A stretch of DNA of 64,000 nt from UKL13-2 sp031414695 (GTDB lineage: Bacteria; Pseudomonadota; Gammaproteobacteria; Burkholderiales; Usitatibacteraceae), in NCBI GenBank assembly GCA_031414695.1, contig JANNWG010000062.1, positions 70,099 through 134,098 on the forward strand. Direction: 5' to 3'. Positions 42,799-51,696 of the stretch are shown in pieces (within the stretch, counting starts at the first letter, position 1; each line of letters starts with the position of its first letter). Under the pieces are notes generated by a model. It made no database searches and was not told the origin of the DNA. It saw nothing but the letters and a program-made list of their open reading frames with translations. The position numbers and the translations under genes were made by a program.

Positions 42799-44027
42799 TT
42801 GCCCGCCCGCGTTAAGGTAATTTGCATAACGTCAGTGCGCTTCGCGCGAAAGCCCGCTTCGCAATAACAAAGATAAAAGCGCCAGATTTGTAAAAATTTT
42901 TCATCAAACTTCCCATGCGACATTTTGTCCACCTGTGCATTCACACTGACCAACCAACGATGTAATGTTTCCGCGTAATCTAGCCCAAACATGTGCGGTG
43001 TATCGGCAGTTAAGCCTGCTTGATTCGCGTCCTGAATGAAGCGCGTGACGGGTGCCAACATGCCGCCGGGGAAAATATACTCACGAATAAAGTCACTTGT
43101 TGCTCGATAACGTGTAAACGCCACTTCATCAATGGTGATGGCTTGAATCACCGCACTACCATTAGGCTTTAGGCGATTATGCACCGCTTGAAAATAGGTT
43201 GGCCAATAACGTTCACCAACAGCCTCAAACATTTCGATAGACACAATGTGATCGTATTGCGCGGTGACATCGCGATAGTCGATCAATTCAAAGGTGGCGT
43301 TGTTCGACATGCCTAGACGCTCAATTCGTGCTTTAGCAAAGGCGAGTTGTTCGGTAGATAAGGTAATGCCGTGAATAGTCACGCCACGTGTTTTCACCGC
43401 ATGTTCGGCAAAGCCGCCCCAGCCACAGCCAATTTCGAGAATGGTCTCGCCAGGTTGTGGATTTAATATTTGTAGGATGCGTTCATATTTGGCGGTTTGC
43501 GCGAATTCCAGCGTGAGCGCATGATTGCCATCGAATAGGGCTGATGAATACGTCATTGTTTCATCAAGCCACAACTGATAAAAGTCGTTTGATAAATCAT
43601 AATGCGCGGCAATATTTTTTTTCGAGCCGCGTCGCGTGTTGTTGCGAAAAAAATGTTTGAGTCTAAAAAATAAGGCGACAAGCGGATTGCCGTAGAACAC
43701 TTTTTCAAGCGCTTGCGAATTAACGGCGCATAGCAATAAAAATTCAGTGAGGTTTGAAGTAAATAGTCTGCCATCACGGTAGCACTCGGCAAGTCCAATC
43801 TCGGCCGACTTAATTACCTCGCGAGCCACTTTCCAATCGGCAAATCGAACGTCTGCATGCGGGCCATCGTGCTTACCCTTAAAGGTAGTGGTGCGGCCTT
43901 CAGGTGAGGTAAATGCTAATGAACCGTACTCAAGATTTTCGAGCACGCGATAAAGTAATTTTGCTTGCGCCGGAAGCGATGCGACATGCTGATGCTCGGT
44001 GAGCGGATTTAATTGATGTGTGGTCAT
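42795..44027 (-). CDS. cfa: Cyclopropane-fatty-acid-synthase-like methyltransferase
   Basis: SAM-dependent enzyme of 410 residues that modifies a lipid acyl chain. The methyltransferase motif ETILEIGCGWGGFAEHA is near residue 195, and the bicarbonate/active-site region YSSALFDG, VSIEMFEAVGE and YFQAVHNRLKP agree with the family. The N-terminal helical domain (about 1-120) holds the lipid. Grouped with FAD oxidoreductase and DUF1365, it may form cyclopropane or a methylated precursor of furan fatty acids, as UfaM-type enzymes do in Rhodobacter. Confidence 0.88.
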   Translation of the reverse strand: MTTHQLNPLTEHQHVASLPAQAKLLYRVLENLEYGSLAFTSPEGRTTTFKGKHDGPHADVRFADWKVAREVIKSAEIGLAECYRDGRLFTSNLTEFLLLCAVNSQALEKVFYGNPLVALFFRLKHFFRNNTRRGSKKNIAAHYDLSNDFYQLWLDETMTYSSALFDGNHALTLEFAQTAKYERILQILNPQPGETILEIGCGWGGFAEHAVKTRGVTIHGITLSTEQLAFAKARIERLGMSNNATFELIDYRDVTAQYDHIVSIEMFEAVGERYWPTYFQAVHNRLKPNGSAVIQAITIDEVAFTRYRATSDFIREYIFPGGMLAPVTRFIQDANQAGLTADTPHMFGLDYAETLHRWLVSVNAQVDKMSHGKFDEKFLQIWRFYLCYCEAGFRAKRTDVMQITLTRAGK

Positions 44028-44041
44028 TGGTTAATCAGGAT

Positions 44042-44863
44042 TTAATTTGAAGAAGAAATAGAGCGTGTCTTTTTTACCGAGGACGGGTTAGGCTTGGCAT
44101 AAAAAGGCAGTTTTTTTTGCCAAAGCTTGAATGCCTGCCAGTGAATACGTGCGACGACGCCGATAGTCATGAACGGGTAGGTCAAAAACGTGTTGACGAC
44201 ACGGCGTGCGGTGAGCGCATAAGGCGTGCCTTGAAGTGTGGTGATAATGAGCTTGTCTGCATCATCACTGCCATCGTAAAAGTCAATTTGTGCAAAAGCG
44301 CGCCCGGCTTGGGTGCCAAAGGTTTGCTCAAAACGGAAACGATAAAAACCGCGCACTTCGCAAAACGGCGAGACGTGAAAAACTTTGCGCGCAATTAACC
44401 AATCACTGGCAATAATGGGTCGATTGTCGGCATGGCTAATCAAATAGTGATGGCGCTCGCCAAAGGTATTGCTGACCTCACTGATTGCCGCGCGTAGCGC
44501 ACCATCTTGGTCATAGCAATACCAAATGCTAATTGGATTAAACACATAGCCCAATATCCGCGGATAGGTTTGTAAAACGATTTCACCGTTAGCTTGCGTG
44601 ATGCCCTCACTTGCCAGTAATGCGCGTGCCCAAGTGGCAAGGTCACTGCCATCGCGTGGTCCGTAATCGCGCACGTGAAGGGATAGCAAATTAAATCGGT
44701 TGACTGAAAAGAAACGATTGGTGATACCGCTGAGTTTAGACAGCGGCACACGCAAAAAAAACGTGCCGTATGAAAATTGGTGCGTGATAGGACGCAGTCG
44801 CTTATGCATCACGCGACCAAGGCATATTTCAGCACTATGGCTATTTGGCATCATCGCGCTCAC
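44042..44863 (-). CDS. DUF1365 protein
   Basis: Protein of 273 residues of the DUF1365 family. The N-terminus CLGRVMHKRLRPITHQFSYGTFFLRVPL is a signature, and LGYVFNPISIWYCYD near residue 110 is another. It overlaps the FAD oxidoreductase gene by 4 bases, an arrangement conserved in many proteobacteria. Members lie beside cfa-like genes and are needed for lipid modification in some species. The reaction is unknown. Confidence 0.88.
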   Translation of the reverse strand: MSAMMPNSHSAEICLGRVMHKRLRPITHQFSYGTFFLRVPLSKLSGITNRFFSVNRFNLLSLHVRDYGPRDGSDLATWARALLASEGITQANGEIVLQTYPRILGYVFNPISIWYCYDQDGALRAAISEVSNTFGERHHYLISHADNRPIIASDWLIARKVFHVSPFCEVRGFYRFRFEQTFGTQAGRAFAQIDFYDGSDDADKLIITTLQGTPYALTARRVVNTFLTYPFMTIGVVARIHWQAFKLWQKKLPFYAKPNPSSVKKTRSISSSN

Positions 44864-46212
44864 CCATCGACTCCAGGGTACATGGCGTTTAATTCATTTG
44901 CGGCTGGCGCGTTAGTCTGCCAAGGCGTTGTCGCCCCCAACGCGCGCGCGACGGCAATGCCGGACATCAAGCCATCTTCATGAAAACCATAGCGCGTCCA
45001 AGCGCCCGCGTACCAAGTATTTTGCTGTCCTTGAATAGTCCGCAACGCTTTTTTTGCGCTGACGGATGAAGCTAAAAATAGCGGGTGCTCATACTGAATG
45101 GTCTTGATGATTTTGGTTGGTGCAATTGGCTTTAATGGATTCATTGTCACCATCACGGGCGAGACAAAAGGCGTGGGCTGTAATTTATTCAGTAAGTAGG
45201 TAAGTGACACAGGGGAATCGTTTTCAGCAGCATCGCGACGGTAATGTGCATGATAATTCCAAGCCGCCCATGCGCGTTTGCGTTGCGGCAGGAGTGATGC
45301 ATCGGTATGCAATATCGCGGTATTTGGCTGATAAGGTATTTCGCGCAAAATAGTTTTGGTCGCATCATCCATATCTGCGAGCAGCTCGATTGCCTGGTCG
45401 GTGTGGCAGGCAAAAACGACGTGATCAAACTGCTCCTCGTTCGCACCTGATTTCAATATGACTTTGCCGTTTTGCCTTGCTACTGATGCGATATGCGAAT
45501 TTAGTCGTACGTCATCAAGTGTCGCGGCAATTTTTTTCACGTAATTGCGTGCGCCTCCTTTGATGGTGCGCCATTGTGGCCGGTTATTAACAGAGATGAG
45601 TCCATGATTGGCGCAAAACGTCATAAACGTGGCGAGTGGAAAATCATCAATACGCTTAGTTGGTGTAGACCAGATGCAGGCTGCCATTGGTACAAGGTAC
45701 CAATCTCGAAACGATTGACTGTAGCCATTTTTGAGCAAGTATTGCCCCAAAGTGCCCGTCAATGATTGTGTTTCATTATTTGCAGCAAGTGCTGTGGCGG
45801 CTTTATTAAAGCGTAATAAATCGCGAAGCATGCGAATAAATGCGGGCTTAAATAGATTGCTAGGCTGTGCAAATACACTGGATAGGCTATTGGAGCCGCA
45901 CCACTCAATTTCGCTCTTGTCAGCTTGATTAGTGAGCTTCACCCCAAATGACATATCGGATGGCGCCGTTTCAACGCCTAAATGCGCGAGCATGGGAATC
46001 AAATTTGGATAAGTCCAATCGTTAAACACCAGAAAGCCAGTATCGACTGGGTAGTTCACCCCATCGTGGTTAATCTCAATGGTATTAGTGTGTCCGCCTA
46101 GATAGTCATTTTTTTCAAACAGCGTGACTTGATGTGTTGACTGGGCGTGACGTGACAATAGCCATGCGCACGATAAGCCTGCAATGCCTGAGCCGATGAC
46201 TGCTATTTTCAT
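44860..46212 (-). CDS. FAD-dependent amine-oxidase-like oxidoreductase
   Basis: Flavoprotein of 450 residues. The dinucleotide motif IAVIGSGIAGLSCAWLL is at the N-terminus, followed by YPVDTGFLVFNDWTYPNL near 53-70, typical of the phytoene-desaturase/amine-oxidase superfamily found with DUF1365. It is the first gene of the minus-strand cluster and diverges from a TetR gene. In Rhodobacter a related protein (UfaD) desaturates methylated fatty acids to furan precursors. That function is a candidate, not shown. Confidence 0.87.
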   Translation of the reverse strand: MKIAVIGSGIAGLSCAWLLSRHAQSTHQVTLFEKNDYLGGHTNTIEINHDGVNYPVDTGFLVFNDWTYPNLIPMLAHLGVETAPSDMSFGVKLTNQADKSEIEWCGSNSLSSVFAQPSNLFKPAFIRMLRDLLRFNKAATALAANNETQSLTGTLGQYLLKNGYSQSFRDWYLVPMAACIWSTPTKRIDDFPLATFMTFCANHGLISVNNRPQWRTIKGGARNYVKKIAATLDDVRLNSHIASVARQNGKVILKSGANEEQFDHVVFACHTDQAIELLADMDDATKTILREIPYQPNTAILHTDASLLPQRKRAWAAWNYHAHYRRDAAENDSPVSLTYLLNKLQPTPFVSPVMVTMNPLKPIAPTKIIKTIQYEHPLFLASSVSAKKALRTIQGQQNTWYAGAWTRYGFHEDGLMSGIAVARALGATTPWQTNAPAANELNAMYPGVDG

Positions 46213-46323
46213 GTTGGACTTGTTGGCGAAGGAGATAAGTTGATTTGCATCGTAAATTGGTTAGTCATTAGTACTTGGCAGGCGCTATTTGTCGTGGCAC
46301 AATACAATATACATCTAAACGGT

Positions 46324-46345
46324 CAGTTTGTGACTGTTTAGTCAC
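46324..46345. promoter_or_regulatory. Candidate TetR operator between lipid cluster and regulator
   Basis: GTGACTGTTTAGTCAC (46330-46345) is a perfect 6-4-6 palindrome overlapping CAGTTTGTGACTG (46324-46336). It lies in the divergent interval between the FAD oxidoreductase and TetR genes, the usual place for an autoregulated operator. Confidence 0.6.
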
Positions 46346-46382
46346 TCTTTGAACTTAAAAGTTAATATTGGCTCTCAATAGT

Positions 46383-47012
46383 ATGCTGTCCATTAAAATT
46401 CCCTTTAAAAAACAACAGTTTGAAGCACGCGAAGAAGCAATTCTTGATGCTGTCAATAAGCTGCTGTCAGAAAAAGGCTTTGATTTGATGACCATGGACG
46501 ATGTGGCGGATGAAGTAGGTGTAGCGAAAGGTAGCCTTTACAAGCATTTTTCATCAAAAGAAAAACTCGCTGCGGCAGCCATGTCTCGTTTATTGACAAA
46601 TATTATTGATGCGCTCGAACAGTTTCCGCAGGAATGGACCGCCGGTCGCAAGTTAGAAGAAGTTTTACGTTGGACCTTGCAGCAGCGGCTCAAAGGCGGC
46701 GTGCCGCATCTGCCTTCCACGCGTGGCGCATTGCAACGCGCACTGTTGATGAATTTAGACTATTTAGCCTTAGCCTGGAGAGTCAACAAGAGTTTTTACG
46801 CGCTGGTCGCCGCAGCGCGTGCAGGCGGTGAGATAAACACCAGCATTAGTGACGAAGTGGTGGTGTTTACGCTTTATGCACGTTCATGCGACCCCACCAT
46901 GGAATTTTTGCAGCGCGATGGCAAGCTTAAGGACAATGAAATTGTCGAGGCGATGGTGAAAACCACATTTGGTGGGTTGCTCGCTGACAATATTATTGCG
47001 ATTAAAAAATGA
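46383..47012 (+). CDS. TetR-family transcriptional regulator
   Basis: Regulator of about 209 residues. I use the ATG at 46383 (MLSIKIPFKKQQ); a TTG at 46368 adds five residues. The DNA-binding domain (about 15-65) has MDDVADEVGVAKGSLYKHFSSKEKL, typical of TetR. The C-terminal ligand domain is unassigned. It diverges from the lipid-modification cluster, so it probably represses that cluster and responds to a lipid or stress signal. It lies upstream of the di-iron protein gene, which may share its control. Confidence 0.88.
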   Translation: MLSIKIPFKKQQFEAREEAILDAVNKLLSEKGFDLMTMDDVADEVGVAKGSLYKHFSSKEKLAAAAMSRLLTNIIDALEQFPQEWTAGRKLEEVLRWTLQQRLKGGVPHLPSTRGALQRALLMNLDYLALAWRVNKSFYALVAAARAGGEINTSISDEVVVFTLYARSCDPTMEFLQRDGKLKDNEIVEAMVKTTFGGLLADNIIAIKK

Positions 47013-47120
47013 CGTTCACCGAAATGACTTGTCCCATTGTTTTAATTTATATCTGCATCTGACGCATCATGTAACCTCGTATGACGGAATTATCCGTACA
47101 TTTTTTTGATTGACACCATC

Positions 47121-47972
47121 ATGCTATATCACGATCTTTTTGCTGACCTTGAAAAATCCCGCTGGAATATGGCCACTGATATTCCGTGGGCCACGTTTGA
47201 AGCCGATAAGCTCACTGACGAGCAGGCAATCACCATCAAGATGAATGCTATTACCGAATGGTCGGCCTTGCCCGCGACAGAAATGTTTTTGCGTGATAAC
47301 CAAGACGATAGTGATTTTTCTGCATTCATGTCGATCTGGTTTTATGAAGAACAAAAACACTCGCTGGTGCTGATGGAATATTTGAAGCGCTTTCGTCCTG
47401 AATTAGTGCCGACCGAGGCCGAGCTGCATGCAGTGCGCTTTCCATTCGACCCCGCCCCTGCACTCGAAACGTTGATGCTGCATTTTTGCGGCGAAATACG
47501 TCTCACCCAATGGTATCGCCGTGCTTCCGAATGGCATACCGAGCCAGTGATTAAAAAAATCTACGAAACCATTTCTAAAGACGAAGCCCGTCACGCTGGC
47601 GCTTATATGCGCTACATGAAACGTGCAATGGAAAAAGTTGGCGTTGACGCGAAAATCGCCTACGCCAAAATTGGCCTACTCATGGCAAGTGCTGGCAAAG
47701 CCGGTAAGCCCATGCACCCGACCAATTTGCACGTTAATGAATCACTCTTTCCCAACGACACCATCCAATCACGCCTACCTGACCCGTCATGGCTTGAGCG
47801 CTGGTTAGATACGCAAATTCAATTTGATAAAGTGTGGGAAACGCGCGTGATTAACGGCATTTTGAAACAGCTATCGGTGTTGTTTGAGCGTACGTTTGAA
47901 ACGACTACGGATTTGAATCGGTTTCGGAAAGAAATGATGTTGGCGATTCCAGTAGTGAAGGTGGCGGTGTAG
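47121..47972 (+). CDS. Di-iron ferritin-like / acyl-ACP desaturase-like protein
   Basis: Protein of 283 residues with a four-helix di-iron pattern: Glu in ATEMFL (near 50), EEQKH in WFYEEQKHSLVL (near 75), Glu in HFCGEIRLTQWY (near 123) and DEARH in ISKDEARHAGAY (near 157). EExxH and DExxH spacing matches stearoyl-ACP desaturases. I choose the ATG at 47121 over a TTG at 47106. Next to a lipid cluster, it may desaturate or oxidise an acyl chain. The substrate is not known. Confidence 0.75.
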   Translation: MLYHDLFADLEKSRWNMATDIPWATFEADKLTDEQAITIKMNAITEWSALPATEMFLRDNQDDSDFSAFMSIWFYEEQKHSLVLMEYLKRFRPELVPTEAELHAVRFPFDPAPALETLMLHFCGEIRLTQWYRRASEWHTEPVIKKIYETISKDEARHAGAYMRYMKRAMEKVGVDAKIAYAKIGLLMASAGKAGKPMHPTNLHVNESLFPNDTIQSRLPDPSWLERWLDTQIQFDKVWETRVINGILKQLSVLFERTFETTTDLNRFRKEMMLAIPVVKVAV

Positions 47973-47994
47973 ATTTTTGTTATTCGTTAGTAAG

Positions 47995-48023
47995 AAAAAG
48001 CCACTTTTTAAGTGGCTTTTTTT
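47995..48023 (+). terminator. Rho-independent terminator
   Basis: AAAAAGCCACTT (47995-48006) pairs with AAGTGGCTTTTT (48010-48021), followed by Ts, just after the di-iron gene. Confidence 0.92.
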
Positions 48024-48137
48024 ATGACCGAGTAGGCATTGTTGTCGCTGGCGCATCCCAAGTGTGAGCGAGATCACCATTGCAAAGCGATGGTAATGTG
48101 ACTACACGCCATGCCAAACCAACGCTAAAATAAGGCC

Positions 48138-48623
48138 ATGCATCCAACATTCGAAAACAAAATCTGCGCACCCGCTGACTTAATTGCGCGCGCAAATCTG
48201 CTGCCTCAACACGTCGTTTTTACTAATGGTGTCTTTGATGTGCTGCATCGCGGACACGTCACATATCTAGCTGAAGCCGCTGCGCTTGGCGCATCCTTGA
48301 TCGTGGCGCTTAATTCTGATGCTTCCGTGAAACGCTTAGGCAAGGGCGATGATCGGCCAATCAATACGCTGGCAGATCGCATGGCCGTCATTGCGGCACT
48401 TGAATGCGTTTCGCTCGTGACTTGGTTTGAAGAAGACACACCACTTGCGCGTATTTTGGAAGCAAAACCGATGGTGCTGGTTAAGGGTGGTGATTGGTCG
48501 CTCGATAAAATTGTCGGTGCGAGTGAAACAAAATCATGGTGCGGCACAGTGCATTCGATTGCGTTTCAGCACGAACGCTCAACCACTGCCATGCTCGCTA
48601 AAATTCGCGGTGTAACAAAGTGA
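48138..48623 (+). CDS. hldE: ADP-heptose synthase, nucleotidyltransferase domain (HldE-C type)
   Basis: Adenylyltransferase of 161 residues making ADP-glycero-manno-heptose for LPS core. Landmarks are FTNGVFDVLHRGHVTYL (HxGH motif) near residue 28-45, VALNSDASVKRLGKG near 55-69 and the C-terminal ERSTTAMLAKI near 147-157. It is the stand-alone form (rfaE2), as in many betaproteobacteria, not fused to the kinase domain. It overlaps the next gene's start by four bases. Confidence 0.92.
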   Translation: MHPTFENKICAPADLIARANLLPQHVVFTNGVFDVLHRGHVTYLAEAAALGASLIVALNSDASVKRLGKGDDRPINTLADRMAVIAALECVSLVTWFEEDTPLARILEAKPMVLVKGGDWSLDKIVGASETKSWCGTVHSIAFQHERSTTAMLAKIRGVTK

Positions 48624-50014
48624 GTGCGAAATCAATTGACGAAATGATTGCTGCGATTGGTAGCGCCGCCGTAATGACAAACGACGTTGATATGGCCGCC
48701 TTTTTGACTGACTGGCGCGGAAGCTACACTGGCAAGGCGCTTGCTGTCGTGCGGCCAGCTAATGCGGAGGAGGTCGCCAAGATTGTGCGTATTTGTGCCG
48801 CGAATAAAATACCAATCGTGCCGCAAGGTGGTAACACTGGCTTAGTTGGCGGCAGCGTGCCGGATGATTCAGGCAAGGCCATTGTGCTGTCGTTAAATCG
48901 CATGAATCGCATACGTGCCGTTGATACCGATAACGATACGATGACTGTTGACGCAGGCGTAATTTTGCACGCAATACAAGCGCGTGCGATTGAAGTCAAT
49001 CGGCTGTTTCCGTTATCACTTGCCGCCGAAGGTAGCTGCACCATCGGCGGTAATTTATCAACCAATGCAGGCGGCACAAATGTGCTGCGCTACGGCAACG
49101 CACGTGATCTGGTCTTGGGTCTTGAAGTTGTGACTCCACAAGGTGAAATTTGGCACGGATTATCAGGCCTACGTAAAGATAATACCGGCTACGATTTGCG
49201 GCATTTATTTGTCGGCGCAGAGGGCACGCTCGGCGTGATTACGGGCGCGACACTTAAATTATTTCCGTTACCCAAAGCGCGTGCTGTGGCATTTGTGGCG
49301 GTTGCCTCGCCACGTGCGGCAGTGCAACTACTTAATCGCATTAAGTTAGCGTTTGCCGATAGATTAGTTGGCTTTGAATTAGTCTCACGCGTGTGTTTAG
49401 ATTTGGTGCTGCGACACATCCCCAATACACGCGAGCCGTTTGCACAGCACTACGAATGGCATGTGTTGATCGAGCTCAATGATTCTAAAGCCGACGCGCC
49501 GCTGACTGATTGGATAGAAAATGAATTAGCGGATGCAATGGAAGCAGGCTGCGCGACAGACGCTGTTATCGCTGCCAATGAGACGCAAATCAACGAGCTG
49601 TGGCGATTACGTGAAGAAATTTCAGAAGCACAACGCCTCGACGGTAAAAATGTGAAGCACGATATTTCAGTACCAATCACGCACATACCCGACTTCATCG
49701 AAAAATGCGACGCCGCCTTAAAAAACGCCTTCCCTGATATAGCATTGGTCTGTTTTGGACATCTCGGCGACGGAAATTTGCATTACAACTGCGGGCTACC
49801 TGCCAAAGGCTTGACGAATGCGACAGCCATCAACGATATTGTCTATCAGCATGTGAGCGAATTTTTAGGCTCAATCTCGGCTGAGCATGGCTTGGGACAA
49901 TTAAAGCGCGATGAAATCGTCAAACACAAATCAGCTGTAGCGTTGACGATGATGCGCGCGGTGAAACATTCGCTAGATCCGGATGGCATTATGAATCCAG
50001 GAAAAATGTTGTAA
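48620..50014 (+). CDS. FAD-linked D-2-hydroxyacid dehydrogenase (GlcD/D2HGDH-like)
   Basis: Flavoprotein of 464 residues of the FAD-binding type 4 family. The PP-loop PQGGNTGLVGGSVP lies near residue 72, LSTNAGGTNVLRYGNARDLVLGLE near 150 and the C-terminal HLGDGNLHYN and SAEHGLGQLKRDEI are the metal and substrate segments. The substrate may be D-lactate, D-2-hydroxyglutarate or glycolate; sequence by eye does not settle it. It is coupled to hldE by a 4-base overlap, with no clear functional link. Confidence 0.88.
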   Translation: MSAKSIDEMIAAIGSAAVMTNDVDMAAFLTDWRGSYTGKALAVVRPANAEEVAKIVRICAANKIPIVPQGGNTGLVGGSVPDDSGKAIVLSLNRMNRIRAVDTDNDTMTVDAGVILHAIQARAIEVNRLFPLSLAAEGSCTIGGNLSTNAGGTNVLRYGNARDLVLGLEVVTPQGEIWHGLSGLRKDNTGYDLRHLFVGAEGTLGVITGATLKLFPLPKARAVAFVAVASPRAAVQLLNRIKLAFADRLVGFELVSRVCLDLVLRHIPNTREPFAQHYEWHVLIELNDSKADAPLTDWIENELADAMEAGCATDAVIAANETQINELWRLREEISEAQRLDGKNVKHDISVPITHIPDFIEKCDAALKNAFPDIALVCFGHLGDGNLHYNCGLPAKGLTNATAINDIVYQHVSEFLGSISAEHGLGQLKRDEIVKHKSAVALTMMRAVKHSLDPDGIMNPGKML

Positions 50015-50078
50015 GTTGTTTATTGGTGAGTGATTTGGAGCATTTGTGTTTGGAAATGCTTATAGATATTAGGGTTTT
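50014..50078. repeat. Intergenic imperfect palindrome (family member h)
   Basis: GTTTATTGGTGAGTGATTTG and the facing GGAAATGCTTATAGATATTAG flank GAGCATTTGTG. A decayed copy directly after the dehydrogenase stop. Confidence 0.4.
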
Positions 50079-50258
50079 GTTTTTGTGTTTTATTTACCTA
50101 GCAATGTAGCTAGCTACAACAACACGACACTAAATTCCTCTCGCTGTTATGCACCACATACCAACTCAGCTTTAAAAATAACTGCCGCGCTATCGTAAAA
50201 AATATCGCTCTCTACGAACTACAATACAATTATTCGAAATCAACTCTTACACCTCATC

Positions 50259-51458
50259 ATGACCAAACAAATCCAAGACGCTTATATTGTTGCCGCTGTT
50301 CGCACGCCGGTTGGTAAAGCCCCGCGGGGCATGTTCAAAAATGTGCGCCCGGATGACATGCTCGCGCACGTGCTGCGTGCCGCAATTGCAAAGGTGCCAG
50401 GACTTGATCCGCACGATATTGGGGATGTGATTGTAGGTTGCGCGATGCCTGAAGGAGAGCAGGGAATGAACGTGGCACGCATTGGGGTGTTGCTTGCAGG
50501 ACTGCCGGACAGCGTGCCTGCGGTGACGATCAATCGGTTTTGTTCCTCTGGACTGCAAGCGGTAAGTATGGCGGCGGATCGCATACGTACAGGTGATGAT
50601 GATGTGGTGATCGCCGCCGGTACAGAAAGCATGTCGATGGTGCCCATGATGGGCAATAAAATAGCCTTAAATCAAAGTGTATTTGCCGATAACGCGAATA
50701 TTGGCATCGCCTATGGCATGGGCATTACGGCAGAAAATGTCGCTGCACAATGGCAGGTGACGCGCGAAGAGCAAGATGCATTTGCGGCCGCATCGCATCA
50801 AAAGGCGGTAGCAGCGACAGGCGCGGGTTATTTTCAAGAAGAAATAGCACCGTATGAAATCAACACGGCATCGCCCGATTTGCAAAGCGGCGAGATTAAA
50901 CACAGCAACAAAATCGCCGCGCACGACGAAGGTCCAAGACCTGATTCGTCAGAGGCATCACTCGCAAAATTAAAAGCCGTATTCGCCGCAAAAGGCTCGG
51001 TCACGGCGGGTAACTCCTCACAAATGTCGGACGGCGCTGGTGCGGTAATTTTAATGAGCGAACGTGCGCTCAAAAAATACAACATTACGCCGCTGGCTAA
51101 ATTTCATTCCTTTGCGGTTGCAGGCGTGCCCGCCGAAATTATGGGCATTGGCCCGATCAAAGCGATACCTAAAGTTCTTGCGCAGGCCGGTGTCAAACAA
51201 GACGACCTTGGTTGGATCGAGCTCAACGAGGCATTCGCCGCGCAAGCGCTCGCGGTGACAAAAGAATTAGGCTTAAATCCGGCGCTGATTAACCCGCAAG
51301 GCGGCGCTATTGCACTAGGCCATCCACTCGGCGCCACAGGTGCGATACGTGTTGCAACACTCGTGCATGGTATGCGTCGTACTGGTCAAAGGTGGGGCAT
51401 GGTATCAATGTGTATCGGCACAGGTATGGGCGCTGCGGGATTGTTTGAAGCGTTATAA
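50259..51458 (+). CDS. Acetyl-CoA C-acyltransferase (thiolase)
   Basis: Thiolase of 399 residues. The acyl-enzyme Cys is in NRFCSSGLQAVSMA near residue 90, the catalytic His in GGAIALGHPLGATGA near residue 355 and the second Cys in SMCIGTGMGAAG near residue 385. Length and motifs fit beta-oxidation 3-ketoacyl-CoA thiolases. It precedes a DUF1302-DUF1329-YCF48-MMPL set by 240 bases, which links it to breakdown of a hydrophobic acid or alcohol. The chain-length specificity is unclear. Confidence 0.92.
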   Translation: MTKQIQDAYIVAAVRTPVGKAPRGMFKNVRPDDMLAHVLRAAIAKVPGLDPHDIGDVIVGCAMPEGEQGMNVARIGVLLAGLPDSVPAVTINRFCSSGLQAVSMAADRIRTGDDDVVIAAGTESMSMVPMMGNKIALNQSVFADNANIGIAYGMGITAENVAAQWQVTREEQDAFAAASHQKAVAATGAGYFQEEIAPYEINTASPDLQSGEIKHSNKIAAHDEGPRPDSSEASLAKLKAVFAAKGSVTAGNSSQMSDGAGAVILMSERALKKYNITPLAKFHSFAVAGVPAEIMGIGPIKAIPKVLAQAGVKQDDLGWIELNEAFAAQALAVTKELGLNPALINPQGGAIALGHPLGATGAIRVATLVHGMRRTGQRWGMVSMCIGTGMGAAGLFEAL

Positions 51459-51696
51459 GTTAGCCACAAACAAGTTAGCCACAAACGAGTTGCTGACTCG
51501 TCGGTTATTTTGTGCAGTGCCGCATTAAAAAATCTCATTTTCCGTGCGGGAATACAACACCTGTTGTATGTTTTTCCGGTAGAGTGCAAACAAATCACTA
51601 GGTAATGCAGACACCGTTCGAACCATTTTTTTGTTCGCTGTTTGTATCGCCAGAAAAATAATTCCAACCAACATCACCGCCTAAGGAGAACAAGAG

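Noticed and set aside
51458..51490. AGTTAGCCACAAAC direct repeat after the thiolase
   Set aside because: Two short copies only, likely simple slippage without further structure.
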